NCBI GenBank assembly: GCA_944384855.1
Contig: CALWUY010000011.1
Span: 19,463-83,462, forward strand
Length of the DNA: 64,000 bases
Origin: an uncultured Clostridia bacterium
Lineage (GTDB): Bacteria; Bacillota; Clostridia; Oscillospirales; Acutalibacteraceae
Direction of reading: 5' to 3'
In this document: piece after piece, positions 18,796 through 28,633 of the stretch
Layout of the letters: each line of letters opens with the position of its first letter
How positions within the stretch are numbered: the stretch's first letter is position 1
Position numbers and translations under genes: made by a program
Notes under the pieces: model-generated
What the model saw: the letters and a program-made list of their open reading frames with translations, nothing else
Told to the model about the DNA's origin: nothing
The model's database searches: none

Positions 18796-20207
18796 TTCCA
18801 CGCTTGTGGATATATATGCAGACGAAGGAATCAGCGGCAGAAGCACAGCAAAACGGGAAGATTTTAATAGGCTAATTGCAGACTGTAAAAAAGGCAGGAT
18901 AGACCGTATCATTACAAAATCGGTCAGCCGATTCGCAAGAAACACAGTGGACTGTTTACAAACTGTCCGAACACTGTCAAAGCTCGGCGTTACAGTATGC
19001 TTCGAAAAAGAACATATCGACACCGCTTATATGACGAGCGAAGTGCTTCTTGCACTGTCCGGCACACAGGCACAGGACGAATCGATATCCCACGGAAATA
19101 ATATGCGGTGGAGTTACATCAACGCCATGAAATCCGGCAACTTTCTCGGAACAATTGCAACATACGGATATACCCTCATTGACAGAGGAACTGTGAGCAT
19201 AAACGAGGATGAAGCCGCAGTGGTACGGATGATAAAAGATATGTATCTGTCGGGCATGGGGTTACAAAAAAATTGCAGACTATCTGAATACGCACAGTAT
19301 CAAGCGGAGAAGCAAGAAATCATGGCATGCCTCATCTGTCAGGTATGTGCTGACCAACGAACGGTATGTTGGGGATGCACTCCTTCAAAAAAATATAACG
19401 ACTTCCGAATATCCGCCGAGAAAAATACGAAACGACGGATCGCAACTGCAATACTATGTGGAGAACTGCCTGCCCGCCATATTTACCAAAGAAGAACGAA
19501 CTGCCATCCTTACGCTGATAGAACAGCGCGGGATCAAGGGCAGAAAAACAGGCGGCCATCCGCTGTCAAAGATGCTTCGATGCGCTGAGTGCGGTCATTC
19601 ATACCGCCGCATCGTAACAAAAAATGATGTTCTTTGGGGATGCGCTTACCGAAACAGCGGAAAAACAGACTGCACCTTTTATACGATTCGGGAAGAAGAT
19701 GTATGTCAGGCGTTCATCAACACACTCAATAAGCTCAGAAGCAGCAGAGAGCAAATCCTAATTCCTCTGATTGAACGGCTTGAAGCCATGCAGAGCAAGG
19801 TGAACGGAACGGCGCTAAAGATCGGAGCTATCGACAAAGAAATTGCAGTGATCAGCCGACAGAGTCTTGTTATCACAGAACTGCTGAATCAGGGAATCCT
19901 CGAACCGTCGGACTTCACCGCACAAAGCAACGAGCTGACACAAAAAATATTCGATCTGCGGATGAAGCGCAGACAGATCCTCACCATCAACCAAACTGAC
20001 GATATGCTGAATGCATTTCGGGAGATTTCCGATATGCTTGAAGATATGGAGACTGAAATGACCGATTATGACGAGGATATCATCAGAGCCGTTATAGAGA
20101 ATGCGGTAGTAATCTCCGATACAGAACTCAGAATACACTTGCACGGTGGGCTGACCGTTACGGAATACCTTCCTAAATACTACTCAAGGAGGTGCAGGCG
20201 TCAATGA
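18782..20207 (+). pseudogene. Large serine recombinase, N-truncated and frameshifted
   Basis: Homology starts at LVDIYADEGISGRSTAKR and continues through ITKSVSRFARNTVDCLQT, so the first 60 or so residues with the catalytic serine are missing. A 7-A run at 19266-19272 shifts the frame by +1: upstream the chain reads YLSGMGLQK, downstream it resumes as IADYLNTHSIKRRSKKSW, RYVLTNERYVGDAL and the zinc-ribbon region LRCAECGHSYRR. The C-terminal coiled-coil region is intact to the stop at 20207. With both lesions it cannot be an active recombinase. It is the first of three consecutive recombinase-type genes; triplets of serine integrases are known in some Firmicute conjugative elements. An indel in a homopolymer could also be a sequencing error, but the missing N-terminus could not. 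Confidence 0.8.
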
Positions 20208-21037
20208 AATTCGGGTACATCATGCAAAACGGTGAAATCGTAATATGCAAAGAACAGATCGCTGTATATCAGCAAGCAATCACCGACTACATCGCCGGAG
20301 TATCCCTCAAAAACAAAGCGGATGAATTGACAGAAAAGAAAGTAGAATATGCCGTAGGCAAACATATATGGAACAAGAATCGCGTTCAGCGTATGCTGAC
20401 CGATCCCACATATCTCGGCACGGATACATATCCGCCGCTTATCGACAAAGAAACATTTGATAAGGTACAGGAAATTATGCAATCCCGCAACACACAGAAA
20501 GAGTGTTCGAGAAAGAAAATATTTTCCTCCGCTGTGATACCGATCCGATGCGGAAAATGCGGTTTCCCCACTAAACGCCGCTTTGATTCGAGATGTGTAA
20601 ACAGTACGGTGCATCTCTGCTTAAATCCAGAATGTCGGGCAGCTTACGCGATAGACGATGAAAGACTGTGGGAGCTTGTCAGAAGCAAAATTTCAGCCGC
20701 AGAGGAAGCAGAGAGCAAACCGTCGGATGAAAACATGAAAGCCGTATGTCGCTTGAAGAATGAGATCGAGCATGATCTGCAAAGCCTCGACATTGACGGA
20801 GAGTCACTAAAAAACAAAATATTTGAATGTGCAGCTTTGCAGTATGCTACATTGCGCATTAAACGGGAGAGTGTGGACTTCACAAAGCTGGAGCCATACT
20901 CTCCCGTTTTAATTCGAGAACTGAAGCAACGGGTATCCGCAGTGTTGCTCGATGACAAAGATGAAATAAGACTGCAAATGACAGACGGTCAGGTAATCGG
21001 AAAGGAAGAAAACGATTATGACACAAACAACAACTGA
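20204..21037 (+). CDS. Recombinase-like accessory protein without resolvase domain
   Basis: 277 residues. The start at 20204 is chosen because AGGAGG at 20187-20192 precedes it, and the ATGA overlap with the previous stop suggests coupling. The sequence has the 'recombinase' and zinc-ribbon parts of large serine recombinases (NKNRVQRMLTDPTYLGTDTY, IRCGKCGFPTKRR, HLCLNPECRAAY) and a C-terminal coiled coil, but no N-terminal resolvase domain or catalytic serine. Such short relatives occur as the middle member of serine integrase triplets and probably assist DNA binding by the catalytic partners. It overlaps the next recombinase by 20 bp. It seems intact, although its upstream partner is broken. 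Confidence 0.7.
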   Translation: MKFGYIMQNGEIVICKEQIAVYQQAITDYIAGVSLKNKADELTEKKVEYAVGKHIWNKNRVQRMLTDPTYLGTDTYPPLIDKETFDKVQEIMQSRNTQKECSRKKIFSSAVIPIRCGKCGFPTKRRFDSRCVNSTVHLCLNPECRAAYAIDDERLWELVRSKISAAEEAESKPSDENMKAVCRLKNEIEHDLQSLDIDGESLKNKIFECAALQYATLRIKRESVDFTKLEPYSPVLIRELKQRVSAVLLDDKDEIRLQMTDGQVIGKEENDYDTNNN

Positions 21038-22637
21038 ACCATTGGTAAAAACCATTCGGATGATACCTCCGACCATTATTACCGAGGACACCCCGAAAGA
21101 AAAACGACAACTGCGGACAGCCGCTTACTGTCGTGTATCCACAGATTCGGATCAACAAGAACTGAGCTTTGACGCTCAAGTGCAGGCTTACACCGATAAG
21201 ATCATGAGCAATCCCGAATGGTCGCTCGTTGGGATATTTGCAGACGAAGGCATTTCAGGTACGCAAGTCTACAAAAGGAAAGAATTCATGAAAATGATAC
21301 GGATGTGCCGACAAGGAAAGATTGATCAGATCATTACCAAATCGGTCAGCCGTTTTGCCCGAAATACTGTAGACTGCCTCAACTTTGTGCGAGAACTGAA
21401 GCAACTCGGAATCCCCGTGATCTTCGAGAAAGAAGGACTCAACACCATGCATATGACAAGCGAGATTTATATCAGTATGCACAGCATCTTCGCTCAGTCA
21501 GAGTCTGAATCTCTGAGCGGTAATGTGAAATGGGGAAAACAAAAGAGCGCCGAGAAAGGCAATGTGGCTATCAGCTACAAAAACTTCCTTGGCTACCGCA
21601 AGGGCGCAGACGGTCGACCCGAAATCGTCCCCGATGAAGCGGAAACGGTTTCCATGATATATGACCGGTTCCTCGATGGAGACAGTATACGCACAATCAA
21701 AGACAAACTTGAAGCAGCAGGTAGGTTCTCTCCTACAGGCAAGATCTCATGGAGCGAATCCACCATTCGCTCGATACTAACCAATGAAAAGTACAAGGGT
21801 GACGCACTGCTCTGCAAGACATATGTTGTAAACTGTATCACAAAAGAGAGCAAAAAGAATAACGACCGTCCGCAATATTATATAACCAACAACCATCCTG
21901 CCATTATACCGAGAGAAAAATTTGATCGGGTGCAGATGGAACTGGCAAGGCGAAACAGTCTGAAAAAGAAAAAGCAGAAAGGCGTAAAAACCGAGCTTGG
22001 GAAATACTCAAGCAAATACGCCCTCACAGAACTGCTGATCTGCGGGAAGTGCGGGACAGCCTACCGCAGATCGGTATGGAGCAAAAACGGCAAGAAAAAA
22101 GCTGTGTGGCGATGTATCAGCCGAATGGAATACGGCAAAAAATACTGCCCGGACTCACCCACGATAGAGGAAACTGCCATCCACAGAGCCATCGTAGAAG
22201 CCATACGGGATGTTGCCAATGACGGTGGATGCCAGCTTGCCTTGAAGAATTTGCAAACGCATATCCGAATGTATTACGGAAGCTGTGATGACAATAGTCT
22301 CGTATCCGATGAAATTCGACTTAATCAGTTGATTGAAGAGGTGATGAACCGAGCAAAACAGAGTGATGCAGGCAGTGAAGAATTCCTCGCACTCTCTAAG
22401 GAAATTGCCGAAATCAAAAAAAGAATCACTGAGAAGAAAGAACAGCAGATAACTGCCCGTGCAAACGAATCAAGGATGAATGAAGTCCTCGGAACATTGG
22501 ATGCACTGAAAAACCATCCGATAGATTATGATGACACTGTCACTCGAAAGTTGATCGACTGTATCAAGGTAATGTCCAAAACCGAATTGCTGATCATATT
22601 TAAAGGCGGTATAGAAAAGACTGTCAATATGACATAA
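21018..22637 (+). CDS. Large serine recombinase, intact
   Basis: A 539-residue site-specific recombinase. The resolvase domain has AAYCRVSTD with catalytic Ser41, FADEGISGTQVYKRKEF and ITKSVSRFARNTVDCLNF. A recombinase domain follows (WSESTIRSILTNEKYKGDAL), then a zinc ribbon (LICGKCGTAYRR, WRCISR, KKYC) and a coiled-coil tail (about 430-480). It looks full length for the family. It is the third gene of the cluster and overlaps the previous one, so it was part of an integration/excision module. The usual cargo of such elements (relaxase, coupling protein, type IV secretion) is absent on both sides, so this appears to be a leftover rather than a complete element. Confidence 0.92.
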   Translation: MTQTTTEPLVKTIRMIPPTIITEDTPKEKRQLRTAAYCRVSTDSDQQELSFDAQVQAYTDKIMSNPEWSLVGIFADEGISGTQVYKRKEFMKMIRMCRQGKIDQIITKSVSRFARNTVDCLNFVRELKQLGIPVIFEKEGLNTMHMTSEIYISMHSIFAQSESESLSGNVKWGKQKSAEKGNVAISYKNFLGYRKGADGRPEIVPDEAETVSMIYDRFLDGDSIRTIKDKLEAAGRFSPTGKISWSESTIRSILTNEKYKGDALLCKTYVVNCITKESKKNNDRPQYYITNNHPAIIPREKFDRVQMELARRNSLKKKKQKGVKTELGKYSSKYALTELLICGKCGTAYRRSVWSKNGKKKAVWRCISRMEYGKKYCPDSPTIEETAIHRAIVEAIRDVANDGGCQLALKNLQTHIRMYYGSCDDNSLVSDEIRLNQLIEEVMNRAKQSDAGSEEFLALSKEIAEIKKRITEKKEQQITARANESRMNEVLGTLDALKNHPIDYDDTVTRKLIDCIKVMSKTELLIIFKGGIEKTVNMT

Positions 22638-22710
22638 GGAGATGAAAGACACTCATGAGTTCACTCATATATGGCAGGGGGTTCAATTTTGAGCGCCCCT
22701 TCCAGCGTGA

Positions 22711-22750
22711 CGCTGGACCCAATTCGTTTTGGGTTCAGCGTTATTTTTTT
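22711..22750 (+). terminator. Terminator after recombinase cluster
   Basis: CGCTGGACCCAA (22711-22722) pairs with TTGGGTTCAGCG (22729-22740), with one G-U pair, followed by TTATTTTTTT. A further small palindrome CCAGCG..CGCTGG overlaps its left arm. Confidence 0.85.
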
Positions 22751-22782
22751 GATTTATTGCCCGACAATTAGTTTGGCGTCTT

Positions 22783-22950
22783 TTTTAGTCGCTCGTTGCA
22801 GGCAGGGCCTGGAGCCAAACGCGCTCCGGGCTCTTTTCTTATTTTTGCGGGAGATGCCCGCGTTTTCAGCCGGCATCTTTTTCAGTCCCTCTTTGCAGGC
22901 AGAGCATGGGACCGTTCACATGCCGGGCTTTTTATTGTTTTATTAAATTC
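22783..22950. repeat. Cluster of degenerate repeated hairpins
   Basis: Two related units share TTGCAGGCAG(G/A)GC and end in CGGGCT followed by T-rich DNA; they start near 22797 and 22896. Between them lie GCGGGAGATGCCCGC and GATGCC..GGCATC hairpins, the latter with a T-run. It may be a set of stacked terminators or remains of a duplicated element end. Open frames here are not convincing genes. Confidence 0.4.
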
Positions 22951-23043
22951 GCTAAGGTTTCAGATTATCTTATGTTCCGACAGGCAAACACAGATCAACG
23001 GATGAATGATATCCGAAAGCTTCTGATAACCGTAATAAATTTA

Positions 23044-23072
23044 TTGAAAAACAAAAAATAATGTGTTATAAT
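23044..23072 (+). promoter_or_regulatory. Sigma-70/A promoter for the nitroreductase gene
   Basis: TTGAAA (23044-23049), a 17-bp spacer and a perfect TATAAT (23067-23072). The gene starts about 130 bp downstream, leaving a leader of more than 100 nt in which I see no clear structure. Confidence 0.75.
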
Positions 23073-23206
23073 AGTCAGGAAGTCAGCCGTTATGATTAAT
23101 CCTATGAGGGTATGTTTGGAGCGGATGTGATTTAAAAGGATAAATTATGTTTTAAAGAAATTGATTAAACCTTCATAGCGTCGGCATTAGAACAGGAGGA
23201 AATCTT

Positions 23207-23869
23207 ATGACTATTGAAGAAGCAATGAAAGAAAGGCATACGGTACGTCATTTTAAAGATAAATCCATTCCAAGTGATACAACGGAAAAACTGAATGCCA
23301 GAATTGCACAGAATAACTCGGATTATGGTCTCAGGCTTGAGCTTGTAACGGGTAATAATGACGGCTTAAACGTTTTGGCGAAATTACTCGGCAAAGGAAT
23401 AAAAAACTATATTATTCTTGCCGGACCTGATACTCCGGATCTGGATGTAAAGTTAGGATACTGCGGCGCTGACATGATTTTATATGCGCAAACCCTGGGC
23501 CTTAACACATGGTGGATCGGAGGAATGTTCAGTGACAAAGGCGCCCGAAAAAGCTTGGATACAGACTCGGTGCGTATCAACGGGGTATTGGCTGTCGGTT
23601 ACGGTCAGACATCCGGTACCGCTCATAAGTCTAAATCTGCGGCTGAAATCAGCAGTTATAACGGGGATACACCTCAATGGTTTTCAGACGGAGTAGAGGC
23701 TTTGCTTTTGGCGCCGACTGCGCTTAACAGGCAGTCCTTTGATGTCAGGGGCGATGGCAGCAGAGTATGTCTTACCTGCAGCAACGGACGTTTTTCCGGC
23801 ATTGATCTGGGAATAGGAAAATATTTCTTTGAACTGGGCGCCGGAAAAGAAAACTTTGAATGGATCTGA
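23207..23869 (+). CDS. Nitroreductase-family flavoprotein
   Basis: 220 residues. The N-terminus TIEEAMKERHTVRHFKDKSI is the classic opening of the nitroreductase fold, where the Arg-x-x-Arg-like region binds FMN phosphate. LGYCGADMILYAQTLGLNTWWIGG and GVLAVGYGQTSG match the later FMN-contacting segments. These proteins reduce nitro groups, quinones or flavins with NAD(P)H; the true substrate is unknown. An AGGAGG site precedes the ATG. It has its own promoter at 23044 and a terminator at 23971, so it is a single-gene unit. It is shorter than some relatives because the linker is compact, but looks complete. Confidence 0.85.
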   Translation: MTIEEAMKERHTVRHFKDKSIPSDTTEKLNARIAQNNSDYGLRLELVTGNNDGLNVLAKLLGKGIKNYIILAGPDTPDLDVKLGYCGADMILYAQTLGLNTWWIGGMFSDKGARKSLDTDSVRINGVLAVGYGQTSGTAHKSKSAAEISSYNGDTPQWFSDGVEALLLAPTALNRQSFDVRGDGSRVCLTCSNGRFSGIDLGIGKYFFELGAGKENFEWI

Positions 23870-23970
23870 CAAATAAAACCGTATTGGCGGCTGAGCGCTT
23901 TACATTTTAATATAAATGTTGGGGAAGATTATATGTCAGAAATAAATTAGCGAAAACATTCTTATAATAA

Positions 23971-24007
23971 AGCGCTGAATCCTAAATGACAGGATTCAGC
24001 GTTTTAA
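23971..24007. terminator. Bidirectional terminator between nitroreductase and uvrB
   Basis: GCGCTGAATCCT and AGGATTCAGCG form an 11-bp stem around a 7-base loop, with TTTTA on the plus side and A-rich DNA upstream. It lies between two genes that converge. Confidence 0.8.
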
Positions 24008-24087
24008 TTTTATTAATATTGCTGTTTTGCGTCTTGTATAGACCTGTACCTCAGTATTAAACTATTCGAGTAAAAAACGAAGGTCGG

Positions 24088-26046
24088 TTATTTGCCGTTT
24101 CTGAGCTTATTTATTTTATCCCTGAGTACTGCGGCATGTTCAAATTCGAGAATCTTGGCGGCTTGTTTCATTTCATAGGTAAGCCGTTTTATTTCCGCTT
24201 CGCGTTCAGCCTTTGACATTCGCGATACCGGTTTTTCATTTTTAACCTTCGAACCTATTTCAATAATATCGTGAACGTCTTTTATTATAGTTTTTGGTAT
24301 AATGCCATGTTCCGAATTATATTTTTGCTGAATTGACCGGCGGCGTTCTGTCTCGGCGATCGCGCGTTCCATAGACGGCGTTACACTGTCGGCGTACATT
24401 ATTACCTTGCCGTCAGCATTTCTTGCCGCTCTGCCTATGGTCTGGATCAGCGAGGTTTCGCTTCGCAAAAAACCTTCCTTATCTGCGTCGAGTATCGCTA
24501 CAAGGGAAACTTCCGGAATGTCAAGTCCTTCTCTTAATAGGTTGATGCCTACAAGCACGTCGAATTCACCCAGACGCAGATCACGTATGATTTCCATACG
24601 TTCTATCGTATCAATATCGTAATGCATATAACGAACTTTGATGTCTAAATTCTCTAAATATTCTGTAAGGTCTTCCGCCATTTTCTTGGTAAGAGTTGTT
24701 ATCAGTACCCGCTCCTTGCGTTCGATACGCATGTGAATTTCACTTATCAGGTCATCTATCTGACCGTCTGACGGTCTTACGGATATCTCAGGATCCAGAA
24801 GCCCCGTAGGTCTGATAACCTGTTCAACGATCTGTGCCGCATGATTTTTTTCAAAATCGGCGGGTGTGGCAGATACAAACACCGCCTGATTTACATGCTT
24901 GTAAAATTCCTCGAAATTAAGAGGACGGTTATCGAAAGCCGACGGAAGCCTGAACCCGTACTGAACAAGATTTTCTTTCCGCGCCCTGTCACCCGCGTAC
25001 ATACCCCTGACCTGCGGCAGCGTCACATGTGATTCGTCAACAAAAAGCAGAAAATCATCGGGGAAGTAATCGAGCAGGGTAGAGGGTGTACTTCCCGCAG
25101 GTCTGCGTGCCATAACGCGCGAATAATTTTCAATGCCCTTGCATGTGCCGATCTCTCTCAGCATTTCAATATCGTATTCGGTGCGCTGACGTATTCTCTG
25201 CGCTTCAATCAGCTGTTCGTTCTCTATAAAGAACCTGACTCTTTCTTCCATTTCTTCTTTAATATCAGAAAGTGCGTCTTCCAGCTTGTCCTGCGGTATT
25301 ATATAATGTGACGCCGGATAAATCGCAATATGCGACAGCAATGATTTTACTTCTCCGGTCAGGGTATTGATTTCGCAGATACGGTCGATTTCATCACCGA
25401 AAAACTCAATTCTGACAGCGTTTTCATGCGAATAGGCGGGATATATTTCTACCGTATCTCCTCTTACGCGGAATTTGTTTCTTACAAAGTTTATGTCGTT
25501 TCTTTCGTATTGCAGGTCTACTAACTTGGCAATAAGTTCGTCACGGCTTTTTTCCATTCCGCAGCGAAGCGATATTACCATATTTCTGTAATCGATAGGG
25601 TTTCCGAGTGAATATATACAGGAAACGCTGGCGACTATTATAACGTCCCGCCTTTCCGAAAGGGCGCAGGTGGCGCTGTGCCTGAGCTTATCGATTTCAT
25701 CGTTTATGGCGGAATCTTTTTCAATATAAGTGTCGGTACCGGGTATATATGCCTCCGGCTGATAATAATCGTAATATGAAACAAAGTATTCAACCGCATT
25801 TTCGGGGAAAAATTCCCGGAACTCCGAGCAAAGCTGGGCGGCGAGGGTTTTATTGTGAGCCAGTACCAATGTCGGACGGTTCACATTAGCGATAATGTTA
25901 GCCATTGTGAAGGTTTTTCCCGAACCGGTAACCCCTAAAAGAACCTGTTCTTTCATGCCTTTTTCGATGCCTTCGGTAAGTTTCGCTATCGCTTCAGGCT
26001 GGTCGCCCGTAGGCTTATAATTTGAATGTAAAATAAATTTGTCCAC
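24088..26046 (-). CDS. uvrB: UvrABC excision nuclease subunit B
   Basis: A complete 652-residue UvrB, the damage-verifying helicase-like subunit of nucleotide excision repair. Walker A is GVTGSGKT (38-45); the damage-probing beta-hairpin carries [20 protein letters not shown]; motif II reads [12 protein letters not shown]; and the C-terminal UVR motif ([16 protein letters not shown]) binds UvrC. The start codon is GTG, preceded by AAAGGGAG. A consensus promoter lies upstream at 26093-26121. uvrA, often its partner downstream, is not adjacent here; a terminator follows instead. LexA control is possible but I found no clear CGAAC-type box. Confidence 0.98.
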   Translation of the reverse strand: MDKFILHSNYKPTGDQPEAIAKLTEGIEKGMKEQVLLGVTGSGKTFTMANIIANVNRPTLVLAHNKTLAAQLCSEFREFFPENAVEYFVSYYDYYQPEAYIPGTDTYIEKDSAINDEIDKLRHSATCALSERRDVIIVASVSCIYSLGNPIDYRNMVISLRCGMEKSRDELIAKLVDLQYERNDINFVRNKFRVRGDTVEIYPAYSHENAVRIEFFGDEIDRICEINTLTGEVKSLLSHIAIYPASHYIIPQDKLEDALSDIKEEMEERVRFFIENEQLIEAQRIRQRTEYDIEMLREIGTCKGIENYSRVMARRPAGSTPSTLLDYFPDDFLLFVDESHVTLPQVRGMYAGDRARKENLVQYGFRLPSAFDNRPLNFEEFYKHVNQAVFVSATPADFEKNHAAQIVEQVIRPTGLLDPEISVRPSDGQIDDLISEIHMRIERKERVLITTLTKKMAEDLTEYLENLDIKVRYMHYDIDTIERMEIIRDLRLGEFDVLVGINLLREGLDIPEVSLVAILDADKEGFLRSETSLIQTIGRAARNADGKVIMYADSVTPSMERAIAETERRRSIQQKYNSEHGIIPKTIIKDVHDIIEIGSKVKNEKPVSRMSKAEREAEIKRLTYEMKQAAKILEFEHAAVLRDKINKLRNGK

Positions 26047-26092
26047 CAGTTCTCACTCCCTTTCTTATTATAAACATTATTTTAACTAATAT

Positions 26093-26121
26093 ATTATAAC
26101 ATGATATAGTTATTATGTAAA
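26093..26121 (-). promoter_or_regulatory. Promoter of uvrB
   Basis: On the minus strand TTTACA (26121-26116), a 17-bp spacer and TATAAT (26098-26093). The uvrB start codon is about 47 bp downstream. Confidence 0.75.
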
Positions 26122-26128
26122 TAAAATC

Positions 26129-26165
26129 AGCAGATACTTTTACAGTATCTGCTCTGAGTTTTTTA
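26129..26165. terminator. Hairpin upstream of uvrB promoter
   Basis: AGCAGATACT (26129-26138) and AGTATCTGCT (26144-26153) pair perfectly around a 5-base loop, with GAGTTTTTTAA after it on the plus strand. No plus-strand gene ends here, so it may insulate uvrB or be the remnant terminator of a lost gene. Confidence 0.55.
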
Positions 26166-26251
26166 ATAAGGACTTTCCCGTTATCATGCGCGGAAAAGGT
26201 CGGCAATACCAACCTTTCATTAAATCGGAACCGGCACTATTTGATGCGAAT

Positions 26252-26282
26252 ATGTCCCCGCCTCTAAAACGGCGGGGACATA
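26252..26282 (-). terminator. GC-rich hairpin after the aldolase gene
   Basis: TATGTCCCCGCC and GGCGGGGACATA pair perfectly around an 8-base loop, 10 bp after the stop codon of the minus-strand operon. The T-run on the minus side is weak, but the stem is very stable. Confidence 0.65.
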
Positions 26283-26291
26283 TTGTCTTAA

Positions 26292-27128
26292 TTATAAATT
26301 CGAGAATACTTTAATTATCCTTTTTACGTTTTCTTTCATAGCAAGTTCGGCTGTATGCGCCATATCGTGAAAATAGGTTTTATCCTTCATTTCAGATACC
26401 GCATTGGCTCCGGCCTTGCCCATATATGTATAATAATTTATTTTTCTGACGCCTGCCTTGATTACGTTTCTGTAATCCTCGTCGCTGACTCCGCTGCCTC
26501 CGTGCATTACTATGGGAACGTCTATTTTTGCTTTAATCCTTCTTATAAGATCAAAATCAAGCTTGGGTTCTTTCATATAAAGTCCGTGTACCGAGCCGAA
26601 CGCGCACGCAAGCGCGTCGACACCGGTTTGTTCAACAAACCATTTTGCAACATCGGGGTCGGTATATATGCTGCCTTCGCCTCCGTCGCCTTTTCCCATA
26701 TCGCGAGCGCCCATGCTGCCCACCTCTGCTTCAACCGAAGCGCCGGTCCTTGCTGCCATTTCCACAACCTTTTTGGTGTTTTCAACGTTTTGTTCAAGAC
26801 TCAATTCGGAACCGTCATACATAACCGAGGTAAAGCCTATATCAAGACCCTTTTTTACATAGTCAAGATCTGTTCCGTGGTCTAAATGCACGCAGACCGG
26901 AACGCTTGCCTTTTTCGCCATAAACAGCATAATCGGCCCTATCTCGTCAATTCGGCAGAGCCCCCAGTCTTCGTGCAGCTGAGCGTGGGTCAGCACAACC
27001 GGCTGATCCAGCTCCTCCGCCGCGTTGATTACCGCCTTTATGCTTTCAAAGTTCGGGCCGTTAAATGTGCCTATGGCAATATTCTTTTCTTCTGCAAGCT
27101 CCATTATGGATTTAAGATTTAAAAGCAT
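26292..27128 (-). CDS. Class II ketose-bisphosphate aldolase
   Basis: 278 residues, normal for FbaA/GatY/IolJ-type zinc aldolases that split a ketose 1-phosphate or bisphosphate. Metal and catalytic signatures: HLDHG (81-85, with Asp83 and His84), EAEVGSMG (133-140), GSVHG (His181) and MHGGSG (His209). It is the third gene of an isomerase-kinase-aldolase operon and would act on the phosphorylated ketose made by its neighbours, giving dihydroxyacetone phosphate plus an aldehyde or aldose phosphate. The exact substrate is unknown; tagatose-, fructose- or deoxy-sugar phosphates are all possible. It starts 23 bp after the kinase stop codon. Confidence 0.9.
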   Translation of the reverse strand: MLLNLKSIMELAEEKNIAIGTFNGPNFESIKAVINAAEELDQPVVLTHAQLHEDWGLCRIDEIGPIMLFMAKKASVPVCVHLDHGTDLDYVKKGLDIGFTSVMYDGSELSLEQNVENTKKVVEMAARTGASVEAEVGSMGARDMGKGDGGEGSIYTDPDVAKWFVEQTGVDALACAFGSVHGLYMKEPKLDFDLIRRIKAKIDVPIVMHGGSGVSDEDYRNVIKAGVRKINYYTYMGKAGANAVSEMKDKTYFHDMAHTAELAMKENVKRIIKVFSNL

Positions 27129-27151
27129 TGAAAAAACTCCTTGAATTTATA

Positions 27152-28630
27152 TTAAAGTCCTTTTACCGAATTGTACAAATTTTTATATTTTTTGTATATT
27201 TCGGAATATATAAGCTGATTTTCCGAGTTCGGCCTGAATACTTTTCTGACACCGGACATTTTTTCGGCCGCCGCCTTTATATCCGGATATATTCCGACAG
27301 CCACTCCCGCTAACGCCGCGGTGCCGGCTGCTCCAGCCTCTTTGCAGGAAAGCGCAACTATATCAGTACCCAGAATGTCGGCTTTTATCTGAAGCCATAC
27401 GTCCGACGCCGCTCCTCCGCCGGTCGCTTTGATTACCTCTATTTCTCCGGTTTGAGCCTTCATTGTGTCGAAATTCAAAAGCATTTCAAACGATGTGCCT
27501 TCCATTAACGCCTTGTATAAATCATACTTTGTGGTTTCAAGCGTGATACCTACAAAGGCAGCTTTGGAGTCGTTGTCCATATAAGGCGTTGCCGCGCCGG
27601 CAAAATGCGGCAGAACAAGTATTCCGGTAGGCGCTCCGGGTACTTTTCTGTCTAAGTCGGCATAGACGTTGCCGCCTGATTCCCGCGCGGATTTTTGCTC
27701 AAGTTCGGCAAAATTGTCCTTGAACCATTTAAGCGTAGCGCCCCCTGTAAAGGACAGAGCATAACAGGCGTATTTTCCTTCCGTATAAGGTACTACCGAA
27801 TAGCCTTTATCGTAAAAGCCTACATCTTCCGGCTTACTGTTTAAAATTACCGGTATGCATTCGACCGTACCGGTGCCGTCCATAGCCTGGGTCGTTTCAA
27901 AAACATCCGCGCCTATCATTCCCGCTACCTGATCGTGACAGCCGTTTACTACCGTTATGTCATAGTCTATACCCAGCTCCCGCTTTATCTTTTCCGTAAA
28001 CTTTCCGGCAACGGTTCCTGTCGGTACCGGTTTTGACATAAGTGTGATATCGATATTAAGCGCGTCGAAAATTTCTTTTATGAAGCATTTTTTATCAATA
28101 TCAAAGGCGGCGGTTCTTGCCGCTAACGAGTAGTCAATCTGCGGGTTGCCCGTTAATGTATAAACTATAAAATCCTCACCCAAAAGTATTCTTTTGGCTT
28201 TTTTGTAAGTATCGGGACGGTTTTTCTTTAACCATAGAATTTTATAAATGCTGTACATGCAATTCGGTTTTACGCCGGTAAGCAGAGTAAGTTTGTCTTT
28301 ACCGAATTTTTTTGAAAATTCATCGCATTCTTCTTTTCCGCGCGGGTCGGTGTAAAGCATTGAAGGCGCCAGTATGCTATCATTTTCATCAAGCAAGGCA
28401 AATGTTTCTCCGAAACTTGTGACACCTATTACATCGATTTTATATTCTATACACGCTTTTTTCAGAATGGACAAAACACCGTCTTTAACATCTCTGAAAT
28501 CAATTTCGTGCTGACCGTTTTTGTGGGTTGAATTGTATTCGGTATAATAGGCGTTCAGCAAAGAGGTATTTTCATCGTACAGTACTATTTTGCATCCGGT
28601 GGTACCTATGTCTAATCCTGCCGTAATCAT
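27152..28630 (-). CDS. FGGY-family carbohydrate kinase
   Basis: A 492-residue sugar kinase of the xylulokinase/rhamnulokinase group. The N-terminal ATPase lobe begins AGLDIGTTGCKIVLYDE; the substrate and hinge region includes NGCHDQVAGMIGA; the C-terminal lobe carries ATGGGAASDVWLQIKADILG followed by EAGAAGTAALAG. It phosphorylates the ketose produced by the upstream isomerase, from which it is separated by 3 bp. Together with the aldolase downstream this gives a complete short pathway into glycolysis. The residues that set specificity cannot be judged by eye, so no gene name is given. Confidence 0.92.
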   Translation of the reverse strand: MITAGLDIGTTGCKIVLYDENTSLLNAYYTEYNSTHKNGQHEIDFRDVKDGVLSILKKACIEYKIDVIGVTSFGETFALLDENDSILAPSMLYTDPRGKEECDEFSKKFGKDKLTLLTGVKPNCMYSIYKILWLKKNRPDTYKKAKRILLGEDFIVYTLTGNPQIDYSLAARTAAFDIDKKCFIKEIFDALNIDITLMSKPVPTGTVAGKFTEKIKRELGIDYDITVVNGCHDQVAGMIGADVFETTQAMDGTGTVECIPVILNSKPEDVGFYDKGYSVVPYTEGKYACYALSFTGGATLKWFKDNFAELEQKSARESGGNVYADLDRKVPGAPTGILVLPHFAGAATPYMDNDSKAAFVGITLETTKYDLYKALMEGTSFEMLLNFDTMKAQTGEIEVIKATGGGAASDVWLQIKADILGTDIVALSCKEAGAAGTAALAGVAVGIYPDIKAAAEKMSGVRKVFRPNSENQLIYSEIYKKYKNLYNSVKGL

Positions 28631-28633
28631 AAT

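Noticed and set aside
19266-19272. The 7-A run as a programmed -1 frameshift site
   Set aside because: The two frames are related by +1, not -1, and the recombinase already lacks its catalytic N-terminus, so decay is the better explanation.
22671-23005. Two open frames after the third recombinase
   Set aside because: They cover a cluster of terminator-like hairpins and degenerate repeats; products are low in any known feature.
26355-26885. A 176-codon plus-strand open frame
   Set aside because: Antisense shadow of the aldolase gene, whose motifs are clear on the other strand.
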